64,000 nt of DNA. It comes from Anaeramoeba flamelloides (taxonomy: Eukaryota; Metamonada; Anaeramoebidae). Of this stretch, positions 44,829 through 56,411 are shown one piece after another. The stretch covers positions 372,001-436,000 of the forward strand of contig JANTQA010000015.1 in assembly GCA_027625915.1 (NCBI GenBank), read 5' to 3'. The translations under genes and the position numbers were made by a program. The first letter of the stretch is position 1; every line of letters starts with the position of its first letter. The notes under the pieces were generated by a model. That model was not told where the DNA came from. It searched no databases and worked only from the letters and a program-made list of their open reading frames with translations.

Positions 44829-45705
44829 CAGGAATTGAATTTTACCAAGCAGTGGTCTCAAGTTGAAGTATATTGTTATTGAATATAAATCGTGTTAGTT
44901 CCATATAGTTCAAATGTCTATTGGAATTCGATTATTCAAATAATACTATTTGTTAATCTTCATCAATTAAAAATGATCCTTGTATTAGTAAAATAAACCA
45001 GAATTTTAATATAAAAATCTGGATTTAAAGAGAAATGTAAATGTTGGTTCACCAATATAAAGGGTTCAAATCCGAAAAATATCTTTCTTAAATTTGTCTA
45101 GAAATGTGGATAAGTTGATAAAAAAATGGTTTGTTTTGAAAAATTAAATAATTATCCAAATAGATTGTTTTGACAAATTATTTTCATAAATATTGGAAAT
45201 TTATTGAAAAGGCAAATATTTTCATAAAAAGGAAATAAAAATAATAGTCTTTGGGTTTTTTTGTTGATATAATTATCGAATAAATCTTAAAAATATAAAA
45301 ATTATAAAAATTTTTCTTTAAAAAGTTCAAAATTTTGGATATTAATTCTGAGAAGATTATTATTTTGAGTTACTTTTTTCCATTTGGAAAAGTTATTAAA
45401 AAAAACAATTTAAAAAAGAAAATTTAAATTGTGGGCATTACTACTGTGATCAAAAATACCCATGTTTGTAGCTTAAAATCTGTGTTTCAAATTCAAATAT
45501 TGTTTTTTTTTTTTTTTTTTTTTTTCCAAAAAATATTTAATTCAGTAAACAATAGGGTTACTGTTAATTACAAAATAAAAAAATCAAAATTTTTCTAGTA
45601 ATTTTTAATTTAATTAAAAAATATTTCAACTCGATAGATGTTTGGATAAATAAAAAAGTCATAAAATTTTTAAAAAATAAATTCATATTCTCCAAGAATA
45701 ATTTA

Positions 45706-45984
45706 TAAAACTTCAGCAAAAATAGACCAAGTTAGAATTTCAATATATAAAAGAAGATTTAAACTCAAAAATAAAAAAGAAATTCTTGGTTTTGAACACA
45801 TATTAAAAAAATTAAAATTTTCAAAAAAAGATGAAGAAAATACCAATTGGAAAGCAGAAAATTTAAAATTACTAAATATGAATCGTAATAAATTTAGAGT
45901 AAACTTAATAATAAATAGTTCTGGATGGAAAAGTCAAGAATATTTAAAAATTATTAGATATAATAATATTATCAACAAACAGTT
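45706..45984 (+). pseudogene. Unidentified decayed coding segment
   Basis: An open stretch of about 95 codons without its own start reads like real protein (RRFKLKNKKEILGFEHILKK, ENTNWKAENLKLLNMNRNKF, IINSSGWKSQEYLKIIRY). It is cut off at 45985 by a family G repeat, and further coding-like stretches occur beyond the repeat (46260-46600). Family unknown; it may be an old host gene or element. It is a broken relic. Confidence 0.45.
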
Positions 45985-46870
45985 GTGTCGTCAAGTGCCA
46001 AGGTTTTCTTGAGGTTTTCTGTTTTATTTGTTAAGTGTTCTAGGTTTTTTTTGAGATTTTCTATTTTATTTGGAAAACTCAAAAAAACCTAAAGAAAATC
46101 AATAGATTTTTCAAATAAACAGAAAAATCAAGAAAAACAAATCGCAGTTTTTTTTTAATTTAATGAATAAACCGAAAATTAAATAATTTTCTGTTTATTT
46201 CTTAAATTAAAAAAAAAACTAATGACAAAAAAAATTTAAAATGGAACACTCTACTTCCATCTTAAAACTAATAAATATAACAAATTATCTAAATAGATAT
46301 TCTTATGTTTATGATAAGAATAAAATAAAAACAAAATTACGCAATTTATGTAAAAAACATTTCAACCAGGAAATAATTGAAGATATCCAGACTTTCTAAT
46401 GGGACTGCACGTTCTATGAATAAAATCGAACAATTAAGACAAAAAAATAATTCAAATTAACAAAAACAATTAGAATAATATCTTAGATAATATTCGTAAC
46501 AAAGATCCATTATTCATCTTATCATTGGCTAATTATAAAGAAAATTATGATTATTTATTGAAATTTCTAACCAAAAATTTATTAATTAGGAGAAGTTGTA
46601 GAGTGCCGTCAAGTGCCTAGGTTTTCCGAAATTCAAAAGAATTGCGAAAAATCAATGATTTTACTCAATTCTTTTATTTTCTGGAAAAGTTAAAGGTGGT
46701 TTCTTTTTAATTTTTGTCAAGGAAAGAAAGTTAAATAAATTTTCTTTACATTTCAAAAAGTAAAAAAAACATTAGGAAAGTGCCTAGGTTTTCCTGAATT
46801 CAAAAGAATTGCGAACAATCTATGATTTTACTCTATTCTTTTAAATTCTGGAAAACCTAACCGATGTAAG
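45985..46870. repeat. Family G palindromic repeats (three units)
   Basis: Units at about 45990-46190, 46605-46690 and 46765-46855. Each opens with a GTGCC-AGGTTTTC motif (for example AAGTGCCTAGGTTTTCC) and folds on itself: AATTCAAAAGAATTGCG against ATTCTTTTAAATTCTGG, or TTTTGAGATTTTCTATTTTA against its complement. Related to 50655-51065 and 62140-62455. Confidence 0.7.
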
Positions 46871-47792
46871 AGGAAATTAATTTCCTCCCTTCAAAATAAA
46901 AAAAAAAGATCAAAATTTACTTTCAACTTGCCAAAAAAAAATTAAACTCTCAAGATTTCAAATACATTAAAGTTCTCAATTCTTGAGGTGAAATTAACAA
47001 TTTTAGTTATTTTTAAGAATTAAAAATTTGAAAGGTTATATTGTTTCTACAATCTTTTTTTTGGAAAGCTGAAAGAAAAATTTAATCCCTATATTTTCTA
47101 ACTAATAGTACCGAAAACAGAATTAATTTTGGAGTTTTACTCTATGATATTTTGAAAAATTATTAGATTATTAATTGAATTTGTTTGAAATTTTCGTATT
47201 TTTTTTTTGAACATAGTTGTATTTTTCGATGAAAAAGTTATTGAAAATTGTCTCTATTTTTTGAAAACAATTTTTCTTTTGATCTTTAATTTTTTAAATA
47301 TATTTTTCAATTGTTAAAATATAAAAAACCAATATAATATTTACTTAGTGTTTGGTTTCAGTTTCTTTTATTATTTAATGTATAAGCTTCTTGGAAAAAT
47401 AAAAAATGATTTTTATAGAAACACAAGTTAAGCAAGTCCACATATGGTTATTTGAACAACAGAAATTACTTCAAAAAATAACAAGATTCTAAAAATCAAC
47501 GAATATCACTTTGTTCTTCAAGTTTTCTACTGACAACAAAAATCACACACCTTAAAAATATATTTCATTTAGTATTAAACAGATTGAAAGAAAATATAAA
47601 TTTAAAATCTATTTTAATATTTTAAATACAAAGAAAGACTTTGGTTTTATTCTCTTTTTCTTTATTTTTAGTATTTCAGAAAATTATTGTTGGTTTTTGT
47701 GTATTTAAATCAATTTGAAATTATTGAGTAATATTAAATAGCTTTATTACAACCAAATAAATTCACTGTATAATAAAAAAACACTTTAATAT

Positions 47793-47971
47793 TACTGGTA
47801 TTAGAATAATAAATGGGAAAAATTTTCACTTCATTTTCAAATTTTTCTTTTTCAAACAAAGATCGAGACTACAAATTATAACTCACTACTTCTTTGAAAA
47901 CGCAACTTATTAAAGAAAAATATGGAAAAGGAAGTTTAAATTGTTTCCCAGTTATAATTGAAATACCAGTA
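47793..47971. mobile_element. 180-bp TIR element, family P copy 1
   Basis: Left TACTGGTATTAGAATAATAA then ATGGGAAAAATTTTCAC; right TTGTTTCCCAGTTATAATTG then AAATACCAGTA. Same ends as 58476-58643. Confidence 0.72.
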
Positions 47972-48112
47972 TTTAAAATGCAAAACACTGAAATATTTTG
48001 AAATAGTTCCATTACTCCAAATAAATCTGAAATTTTTGATGAAAAGACTTTTAAGCTATATCATTTTTTACATTTTGTTTTTTGATAAATTGATTCAAAG
48101 AAATCAACAACT

Positions 48113-50218
48113 ATGACTTCGACTCAAACAAACGAAATAAAAAGAAACTCTCCAAAACCTACTCAATTAACCAAGAGTTTGAAAGACTCGATCCCTCCAA
48201 CAACCCAAACTAAAGCACAAAACAATTCTAGTGATAACAGAAAAAATATGCAGCTTAAACATGCCTCTTCTCTTGATTCTTTAACTTCGTTGCGAATGAG
48301 TCGTAAGAATACTAGTCATACAAACATTTCTTTGTTTGACACGGAAAAATTACGTCGTGCGCTACTTGGGCAAATACCACAACAAGGTATCTATATTTCT
48401 CAAAGCAGAAAGCAACAATCTTTACCAAAATGGTTACCGCCAAATTTTTTCAATTCTTACTCGAGTAACAAGAGTCAGAATTCTAACCAAAACTTGTTTA
48501 GCCAAATTGTGTTGAATGATCCAAATGAGAATGAAACAAAAAAGCAAAACAAAGAGAAAACTAACAAAATAAATATCTTTCCAGAAAAACCAACTGCGAA
48601 AACAGGCAATAAGAAGGAAACAAATTTTTTACATCCAATAAATCAGGAAAAAACAAATAGTTGTGAGGAAAAAAACATGAACACTGAAGGGTTAAGTAAT
48701 AGTAATAATACCAAAAGTACAACAAGAAACAAGAAAAAAAACAAAAAAAAAAACCAAAAGCCAAAACCAAGAACACTAATTATCAAAACAAAAGCAAAAA
48801 CAAGAAAAAAAGCGATCATGGCAACAAAAGTGATCAAAAAAAATAAAAAAACGAACCAAAAACAACGACAAACCAATCGACCGAGAAGGTTAATTCGTTC
48901 CAAATCTATTGAGCCAAAGCTTCACAGTACTCTTTCCTTTCTAAGAAAAAGAAGGATGGAATTGAATGACAATTTAAATAAGTTGCCTGACAAGCAACCA
49001 ACAGCCCTCCAGAGTCTCAAAATAAACTCTTCCATTGTAGAAAATGGAAAAGATCTTTTTAAATTATTGACTGGGCAATTGTGGGTAATTTCAGGTGGCG
49101 CGTCTCAAAAAATCTTAACGCCATTTACCAATCAATTTGCAATGAAAATTGGACAAATTTTAGGTGCTTCTGAGAAGGAGTCGACGAATGTGAAATCCCA
49201 ATTAAAATATCTTTTATCAAATTCAAGAAGAACTTTAACAGAGTTTGTTTTAGAAATCTTGGTTAGTGTTTTGTCCTTGATCCATACCGATCCTACACCT
49301 TCAATTACAATCAAGTTTTGGGAATTATTAAACGAAATTGTTAATTTGGATTATAAGGAGGGCGAAAATGCAAATATGAATGTTGGTGTAAATGTCAATA
49401 TAAATTTAAATGAAAAGGGAGGGAATGATTTTAAAATGCAAGTTGAAGACAATGAGAATGACAACGACGATGAAGATGGTGATGAAGAACTCGAGGAAGA
49501 AGAGCTTGAGGAGGGGGAAAGAAAAGAAAGAGGACTATTTAAACAAGAAAATTTATATAATAATAATAATAATAATAATCAAAAAAAAATTTTCAAAAAT
49601 AAGATTAATGAAAAAAAATCTTTTATTCAAGAAGAAAATAGTAACACTCAAACTATTAAAAAACGATTGGAGGAAATATATCAAGACATATTTACTGAGA
49701 GGGTTCTTATGTTTTGGTTTGAAAAACGATTTATTGATCGTTTAGATTCTTTCATTTTACCAGAACAAAAGCAGGCATTTTTTAAACAGCATTTATTCTT
49801 TTTAGGGAAATCCAAATTTATTCTGTCGTGTCTGCTTTTGGCAAAGGAATTAATTAGAAAGGGTGGAGTAACAAAAAGCTATAGCATGCTGATCAATTTG
49901 GAATATAATAATTTGCCATTAAATTTATACGTTAATAACAGAGGTAAAAAGGTCAATTTAATAAAGGAGCTGATTTCCAAATATGGCGCAAATAATGGTA
50001 ATTACTGGGAAATCATTTCCAAGGATTATGTGAAACAAATGAAGTTTAATCCAAATAATATCTTTGAAGTTTTCCCTTTTAAAAATATAATAACAAATCC
50101 TAAAATTTCAAATTTATCACAAACGATGCATTTAAAGCAACCAATTAAAAAAAAACAATTCCCAAATAAAAGAGACGAGCCGAATTTGAAAATTGGTCTC
50201 GAGTGGCTAAAAAAATGA
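48113..50218 (+). CDS. Unrecognised 701-residue protein
   Basis: Single exon, ATG to TGA. Residues 1-290 are Ser/Asn/Lys-rich and probably disordered, with strongly basic stretches (TRNKKKNKKKNQKPKPRT; KTRKKAIMATKVIKKNKKTN). Two compact segments look folded: about 295-425 (FKLLTGQLWVISGGASQKIL, RRTLTEFVLEILVSVLSLIH) and about 530-650 (VLMFWFEKRFIDRLDSFILP, KFILSCLLLAKELIRKGGVT). Between them is an acidic, Asn-rich spacer (DDEDGDEELEEEELEEGERK). No signal peptide or membrane segment. I do not recognise either domain. The basic clusters could direct it to the nucleus or to nucleic acid, but this is only a composition argument. Confidence 0.85.
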   Translation: MTSTQTNEIKRNSPKPTQLTKSLKDSIPPTTQTKAQNNSSDNRKNMQLKHASSLDSLTSLRMSRKNTSHTNISLFDTEKLRRALLGQIPQQGIYISQSRKQQSLPKWLPPNFFNSYSSNKSQNSNQNLFSQIVLNDPNENETKKQNKEKTNKINIFPEKPTAKTGNKKETNFLHPINQEKTNSCEEKNMNTEGLSNSNNTKSTTRNKKKNKKKNQKPKPRTLIIKTKAKTRKKAIMATKVIKKNKKTNQKQRQTNRPRRLIRSKSIEPKLHSTLSFLRKRRMELNDNLNKLPDKQPTALQSLKINSSIVENGKDLFKLLTGQLWVISGGASQKILTPFTNQFAMKIGQILGASEKESTNVKSQLKYLLSNSRRTLTEFVLEILVSVLSLIHTDPTPSITIKFWELLNEIVNLDYKEGENANMNVGVNVNINLNEKGGNDFKMQVEDNENDNDDEDGDEELEEEELEEGERKERGLFKQENLYNNNNNNNQKKIFKNKINEKKSFIQEENSNTQTIKKRLEEIYQDIFTERVLMFWFEKRFIDRLDSFILPEQKQAFFKQHLFFLGKSKFILSCLLLAKELIRKGGVTKSYSMLINLEYNNLPLNLYVNNRGKKVNLIKELISKYGANNGNYWEIISKDYVKQMKFNPNNIFEVFPFKNIITNPKISNLSQTMHLKQPIKKKQFPNKRDEPNLKIGLEWLKK

Positions 50219-50280
50219 TCTCTGAAATATTATTTTATTTTTTTTTTTTTTTTCAAAAATAAAGTCTTTGATTTTTTAGA

Positions 50281-50350
50281 GAACCGGAATGGAACAGTGG
50301 TAACACGCACAATTTACAATCGATAGGACGGGGATTCTATTTCCCTTAAC
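50281..50350 (+). pseudogene. tRNA-like relic (weak)
   Basis: GGAACAGTGGTAACACGCAC resembles a tRNA D-arm/A-box, and GGGGATTCTATTTCCC lies about where a T-arm/B-box would be. The putative anticodon stem does not pair and the B-box is too long, so this is at best a decayed tRNA or a tRNA-derived SINE head. Confidence 0.22.
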
Positions 50351-50632
50351 CACCTTATTTCTGATCGTTTACCATTTTCTCAAAAAGTTACAAAAATTAC
50401 AAAAACCACCACGGGGTAATTTTAATTAAAAATCAGGCTTGTGCTTCATAGAACCACTAATTTTTTGAAGAAATCGTTTGACAGAATAAAAATCTTTTTG
50501 ACTATTATAAAAATTGAACCTGAACGGAATTGGAATAAAATACCTCTCAGATTATGGAGCTGGTAAGATTTGTAGGAGAAATGACCAGATTCGCTCTCTC
50601 ACTCGGTTCAAAAATATCTCTAAATCAAATCA

Positions 50633-50651
50633 GGGGGGGGGGGGGGGGGGG
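50633..50651 (+). repeat. 19-base poly(G) tract
   Basis: Nineteen consecutive G, by far the longest G run in a window dominated by A and T. Confidence 0.9.
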
Positions 50652-50654
50652 TTG

Positions 50655-51065
50655 GGAATTGTCGTAGAGTGCTATAGGGTTCAGTGGATTGTCTAGGTTT
50701 TTTTTTAATTTCAGAAATAAAAAGTAAAAAAAAACTTAAAGGTGTTTTTCTTGAGGTTTTCTGTTTAATTCTATAAAGTGTTCTAGGTTTTTTTTACTTT
50801 TTGAAATAAACAGAAAATTTTAATAAATTTTCGGTTTATTTCAAAAACTCAAAAAAACCAAACGAAAATATATCGATTTTTGGAATAAACAGAAAACTAG
50901 AGAAAATCTAACGTTGAGAATAGAGAAAACACAAAGTTTTTACTCTATTATTTTAAATTCTGAAAAACCTAACGAAAAGTGTTTTGTTTTTCCAGAATTC
51001 AAAGGGATTGAGTAAAATCTATGATTTTTCTTTATTCTTTTAAATTCTGGAAAACCTAACAGCAA
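50655..51065. repeat. Family G palindromic repeat (long copy)
   Basis: Opens GTCGTAGAGTGC, contains AAGTGTTCTAGGTTTTTTTT and ACTTTTTGAAATAAACAGAA with mirrored GGTTTATTTCAAAAACTC, and closes with ATTCTTTTAAATTCTGGAAA then ACCTAAC. Several nested stems. Confidence 0.7.
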
Positions 51066-53964
51066 ACAGGCCAACTTTTAGTACTCACTCTTTAATGGAA
51101 AAAAAAAAAAGTAATTGATTTTTTTTTTTTTTCTGATTCTAGTCAAGAGCAAGTAATATATTATTAAAAGATTCTTTAGTATTATTATTATAAATCGAAA
51201 GTGTGTTTTTATGTATGAATTTATGTATGTGTATATGTATACTTTTTTTTTTAGATAAATTTTTTTCACAATTTAATTAACAATTTTATTAATTTTTATT
51301 TTTTATTTTTATTTTTTTTATTGTGAATATTTTGAAATCAATAATTAATCTTTGTTGAAAATGAAATTGAACAATTTTTACATTACTTGTTTGAAGAAAT
51401 GTATAAAATATGTTGGGAATAGTTAAAATTTTAAAAACATTAAATCATTTATATTAAACTTTCGATTAATTGTAAAATAATTGAAACAAAACTTTTTTGT
51501 TTTGTTTTTGTCAGAAAGTGGCTTACGTTGTCAAACTAAACTTTAAAACAAATTCACTATTAGTGATCCATAACATATCAATTCTTTTTTCCCACAATTG
51601 AAATTTCTCGTGATTTTTTTCTGATAATACACTATATTTCCAAATCTAAGGGAATCGTTTCTACTTTTATTTGCACAGATTTGGAAAATTAAATTTCACA
51701 AATTTAATGAAGAAAAAACATTTTTTTGTTATTTCAATGAGTACATTTACCTCTGGAAAATAATTATATGTATTTTGGTTTGATTATCAATATTGTACCA
51801 TTTGAGTCTCTTTTTCAAAAGTTTTTTTAAAAAAAAGCTAGCTTTTGGTTTGTGAAATACAAAAATAAATATAGCAGTGATATTGCTATAACAATTTTTT
51901 TGGTCCAGCTGTTTTGATTCAAAGGTGTTTTTTAACAATCTCAAATTTTATTTTTCATTGAATTTTCACAATATTATATACATTGGTTAAAATTTTTGAT
52001 AACAATATTTAAAAAACAAAAAAAAAATTGAACATATTAAAGTGTGTATTTTTTTTTTTTTGTTATTAATAGCTATTAAACAAATCCTTAATTATCTTAT
52101 ATATTTTTGGGAATCCAAACTTTCAAAATGTTGTTTTTTTTTTTTAAAATAATTTTTTCACAAAAAAAAGAAATGAAAATGCTTTATTGTAAACATTCGT
52201 TAATTTTCTTTAATTATTTTTTTTTTATGCACAACAAACATCAAAAAAAAATTAAAAGATAAAAGGTAATGTTTAGTATTAATCAAAAAAAACTGTTGTT
52301 CAAGTGTGGCTGGGAGTTGACAGTGTCTGTGAAAAATTATTTTTATTTCTGATAAGAACTTATATCTGAAAAAAATATTATAAATGTTCAAAAAAATCTA
52401 TTTTTCCTTTAATATTGGACAAAAAATGCCAAGTCAATTGAAATTTCGCCTGTTGATAAATAAACTTAAATTCAGAATTGTGAATAGAGTTAAAGGAGTG
52501 AAACGAATGAGAAAATGACAATTTCATTTCAATTGCAAGACAAGAATAACACAAAAATTGTAGTCACTTTTTGTACTTGTCAACACTTTGTTTTTTTTTG
52601 AATTATTCCAAATTTTGAAAGTAATTACTAGATCAAAGTTCAATAACTTTCAATTTAAAAGTTTTTACAAGTCAAACTTTTAAAAACATGTAATTTAAAC
52701 AACTTTCCACTTTTCGGTTTCTTTAAAAAGAGTTTCATGATATTGAAATTAACCTAATATTTTTCTTTTGTTTAAATTTCTAAAATTTCGATTATATTCA
52801 AAATGTTATCTTTTTTTTATTTTTTTACCCTTTTTTTGGGCTTTTTAAAAGTTTGAAATCAAGTATTAGAAATTTGAAAAAATATGGTTTGAATATCAAA
52901 AACTGAAATCTTGCATAAAGTCAGTCTGAAAGTTCGAAAAAGTCTTGAAAGTATTTTTATGGATTGTGCTATTCTTGTTGTGTGGAAATCAATTTGATTT
53001 TTTAAATTTTTTCAATGTTTTTTTATAATTTTTTGAGAAGATTTTTCTTGAAAAGGATACATTTAAATAAAATTCTTTTTATGTTCTGTTTTAAAAAGAT
53101 AAATTTTGTTTGGATTAAGTGATACTCCTCATTTATTATAACACATTTTTAAATCTGATTTAAAATGACAATTATTTGTGAAGTTTTATATTCTATTTTT
53201 AATTTTTCGTTAATAATCCCAAAGAAAAAAATGGTCTTGGTAGAAATAAAAATTAGTCTCTATATTTCATAAGACAAATCATTACCCTGGAAAAATCTTC
53301 TTAAGCCAAAAATCTACAAATTTCTACTGAAATTAGCCCTCGCCAAAAATTATTTAGAATATTTAAAATAAAAGAATTTATTTATTTTGATAAAAAAAAA
53401 CTATTTAATTATTTTTTTTTGAATGAAAAATCATTATTATCAAATGATAACAGATACATTTTTTAATTGAAAAGCAAGAACAATTGAATCCAATAAAAAG
53501 ATTTCAAAAAAAAATAATAAAATATTATAATTTGAAATATAGTGTTGTAAATAACCTGTGCTCGGGCACCATAACCCATAACTCAAATAAAGCCTTCTGC
53601 TTCCCCCCTCTTCTTTTTTTTATAATTTTAAAATCGGAATGCAGATAATAATTATGAGTATTTATTTAAAATGATTGATGAGACTAGATCTTGGATTCGA
53701 ATAAGTCTTGATCTAAAATATTAATTGAATTTTTGTTTATATTTTTTTTAATATTTGTTCAAATTTTATCAAAATAAATTGAATGTTTTTTTGATTTGAA
53801 AAAACGTCAAATCTATAGAATTCTATTATCTTTAATTTGATTAATAAAATTATAATTTGCTAGTTTAATATTTTGGTAATTTGGTTTTTTTTAATTTAAT
53901 TTCAAGAACTTTAATCCTTCATTATATTTGTTGATTATAATTTATTTATGTGTTTTTTATACTG

Positions 53965-53968
<4 letters not shown>

Positions 53969-54002
<34 letters not shown>

Positions 54003-54026
54003 TATATGTATGTATGTATGTATATA
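53969..54026. repeat. (TA)n(GTAT)n microsatellite
   Basis: About 16 TA units followed by GTATGTATGTATGTA, just downstream of the membrane-protein stop codon. Confidence 0.95.
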
Positions 54027-54095
54027 CTTGCAATTGGTGATTTTGAGTAATGAGTCAAAATCATTATCATGTGGTATTAATACTATCAGGATTGA

Positions 54096-56395
54096 TTAAT
54101 CGCTATGTTCTTCAAAAACATCGTCTTGATTTTGATTTGGCTGGTTAATTGAATTGATGTTTTCATTATATAATAATTCCACATATTCATCTTCGCTTGA
54201 AAAAGATGGTAAATCATTATAATCATTTTTCGGATTAGTTTTCCCAGAGACTACGTGTCCGTTTCTTAGTAGACTATCAAGGTTTTCTCTATTTTTTTCA
54301 TTTTGCTTCTTCTTTCTTCTTAAAATTATAAAGCAAGCAACTAAAATACTGAATACTAAAATACCACCAATTATCCCAAGTGAAATTTTTAATTTATTAT
54401 TAGAATCATCGTCGCTTGTATCATTGGTAACTATTTTCTTTGATGGTGAGGGCTTTGCAGATGGCTTTGGTTTTTTTGATACGGAAATTGATGGAGAAGC
54501 TGAAACGGAAGCCGAAACGGAAGCGGAAACAGAAGCGGAAACAGAAGCGGAAGCGGAAACGGAAACGGACGGTGAAGCTGAAACGGAAGCTGAAACGGAA
54601 GCTGAAACGGAAGCTGAAACGGAAGCTGAAACGGAAGGGGAAGCCGAAACGGAAGGGGAAGCCGAAACGGAAGCTGAAGCCGAAGCTGAAACCGAAGCAG
54701 ATGGTGATGGTTTATCATTTAATGTCAAGTCAAAAGATGTTGAAAACTGATTACAGCCATTACTTGCAATTACAGAAATCGAATAGTTTGTTTTTTCCGA
54801 AGGTGTTGTCCCATAAAAGTTTCTCGCGGATTGATTAAAACTTAACCAATCTGGGAGTTGGTTGCCGTTTGTTAGTTTGGAGGTGTACGTCAAAGGATAA
54901 CCGTCAATTGTAGTGAATGTATCGCTATCAAAGGAAAAATCCCAAAAGGAATTTGTATCCTGTGCTTGATCACTGATATTTGTGTTGATCTTGGGTGTAG
55001 GTATTTCCAAAATTTGGATGTTTGTTTCCCAAGCGATGCTATCAGCCGCTTTTTCACTGAACACAACAAAGGAAGAATCGGCGCCAAGAGCACTTGACGA
55101 TGATCCGTTTTTAATGCTTGTGCCAAAATCGCTGATTGTAAAGATTTCGCCAATTTGTTCAAACGTGTCTTGATCATACCATCGGCCGACTATCCGATAA
55201 AGCTCGTTGCCTTCATTTAATTCGTTCCAGACGATTAAAAATGTTTCATTGAAAACAAATATCTCTGGGTTGTAGCAAGTGTAGCCATTATTTAAGCCAC
55301 TCACTTGGAAATTTGAATTGATTACGGTACCGTTTGCAAAAATGGCACTTGCTATAATCACTGGATCTGATTCCATTTGCGTATAGGTGACTACAAAGTG
55401 TTGGTTCTTTAAAGTTTTAATTTTGGGACTTTTTAATTCAGTGCCAGTGCTTGTTTCAAGAGAATGAGACGTTTGCAAGTCATCGCTCGAATCGAACATT
55501 CCGGCTTTAATGACATATTCGTCATTCGAACTTTTATACTCGGCCCAAATGGCGGCCCAGCTTGAGTCACTTCTCATGGAGACACTTGGCTGTGTTTGTT
55601 GGTAATACTCGTCGCCATTGTGTTGATCTAAATAAAAATTGTCATTCTTTTGATTATCGCCATCCATCTTTTGGCCCTTGATGTTCATCCGATCAATGTC
55701 GTTATTTACAAAGCGATGAAGAGTACGCCCGTTCGCATAATCGCTATCAATGGAATGCAGCTGTGTCCAAATGGTAATATAGTCGCCATTGGGATACTTG
55801 GCGATCGCGGGAGATTTCCTTTTGTTCCCCTGCCCAGAAATTTGAAATTCGTTTGTGGATCGTGGCAAGTCGATCGTTGTTCCATAGATTTCGGTATCAT
55901 CGTTAGTCCCCGTTTCCCAAGCAACAACAGCATATGTTCCTACAAGCGCGAGATCATAGCTGAGATCATAAATGTCTTTGCCATTCACTTGAAAGGAATT
56001 AATCATTTCGAAGTTGGTTGTGTCATAAGTGCAGCACTGCAAATTGCCACTTTCATCACTGCAATCACTTTTGGTGCACTCTGCTACAATAAGCAAGATC
56101 GTTTCTTCAAGAACAACGGCTTTAGGTGGGTACTGTTGTTTGGCCGTGGTTTGTAGGGTTATTTTTTGACCAAGTTCACGTGGGAAACATTTATTACATG
56201 CTTTTTTGGGAAGAGTAAAAAGAACAAAAAACAAAATTTTTTTTTTCAAAATAGAAAAATTTAAGTTTTTCGTAATTATTTTCTGTTTTTTGTGAGACCA
56301 AAAAGATGAAAGTAAAAAAAGTAATTTAAAAAAGTGTTGTTACAAATTGAAAGAAATAGGATCAGTAAAATGAAAAAGAAAAAAATAATTTTCAT
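54096..56395 (-). CDS. Type I membrane protein with cadherin-like domain and Ser/Ala stalk
   Basis: Surface protein of 718 residues from two exons, 56395-56344 and 56200-54096 (intron 143 nt). Exon 1 is almost exactly a signal peptide, MKIIFFFFILLILFLSI, followed by SCNKCFPRELGQ. Residues about 30-410 carry repeated motifs with alternating strands (GDYITIWTQ, SWAAIWAEYK, FLIVWNELNE; EFQISGQG, NFQVSGLN), which suggests a beta-propeller-like fold. About 417-510 resembles a dystroglycan-type cadherin/He_PIG domain (GYPLTYTSKL, LPDWLSFNQS). A stalk of about 75 residues of Ser-Ala/Ser-Val repeats with Pro follows, likely O-glycosylated. A transmembrane helix near 620-645 (LGIIGGILVFSILVACFIIL) and a polar tail ending in acidic residues complete it. 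Probably adhesion or recognition; ligand unknown. The large reading frame alone has no ATG, which is why exon 1 was sought. Confidence 0.85.
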
Positions 56396-56411
56396 TTGAC
56401 AAAAGTGAAAA

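Larger units (their letters stand above)
43491..48112. other. Intergenic, inverted repeats and coding relic
   Basis: Holds a large foldback (44092-44652), a family F element (44643-44828), a decayed coding segment (45706-45984), family G palindromes (45985-46190, 46590-46870) and a family P element (47793-47971). Sequence from 46880 to 47790 shows nothing recognisable. Confidence 0.5.
50219..54095. other. Intergenic between convergent genes
   Basis: Contains a tRNA-like relic (50281-50350), a 19-base G run (50633-50651), a family G repeat (50655-51065) and a TA/GTAT microsatellite (53969-54026). From 51070 to 53960 I see only AT-rich sequence. Confidence 0.5.

Noticed and set aside
45065-45083. 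Perfect tRNA B-box-like GGGTTCAAATCC
   Set aside because: Upstream sequence forms no acceptor, D or anticodon stems; chance match.
54424-54838. Long reading frames in other frames and on the plus strand, rich in Glu/Ala/Thr or Arg/Lys
   Set aside because: They are shadows of the Ser/Ala repeat of the membrane protein on the minus strand; no start or homology.
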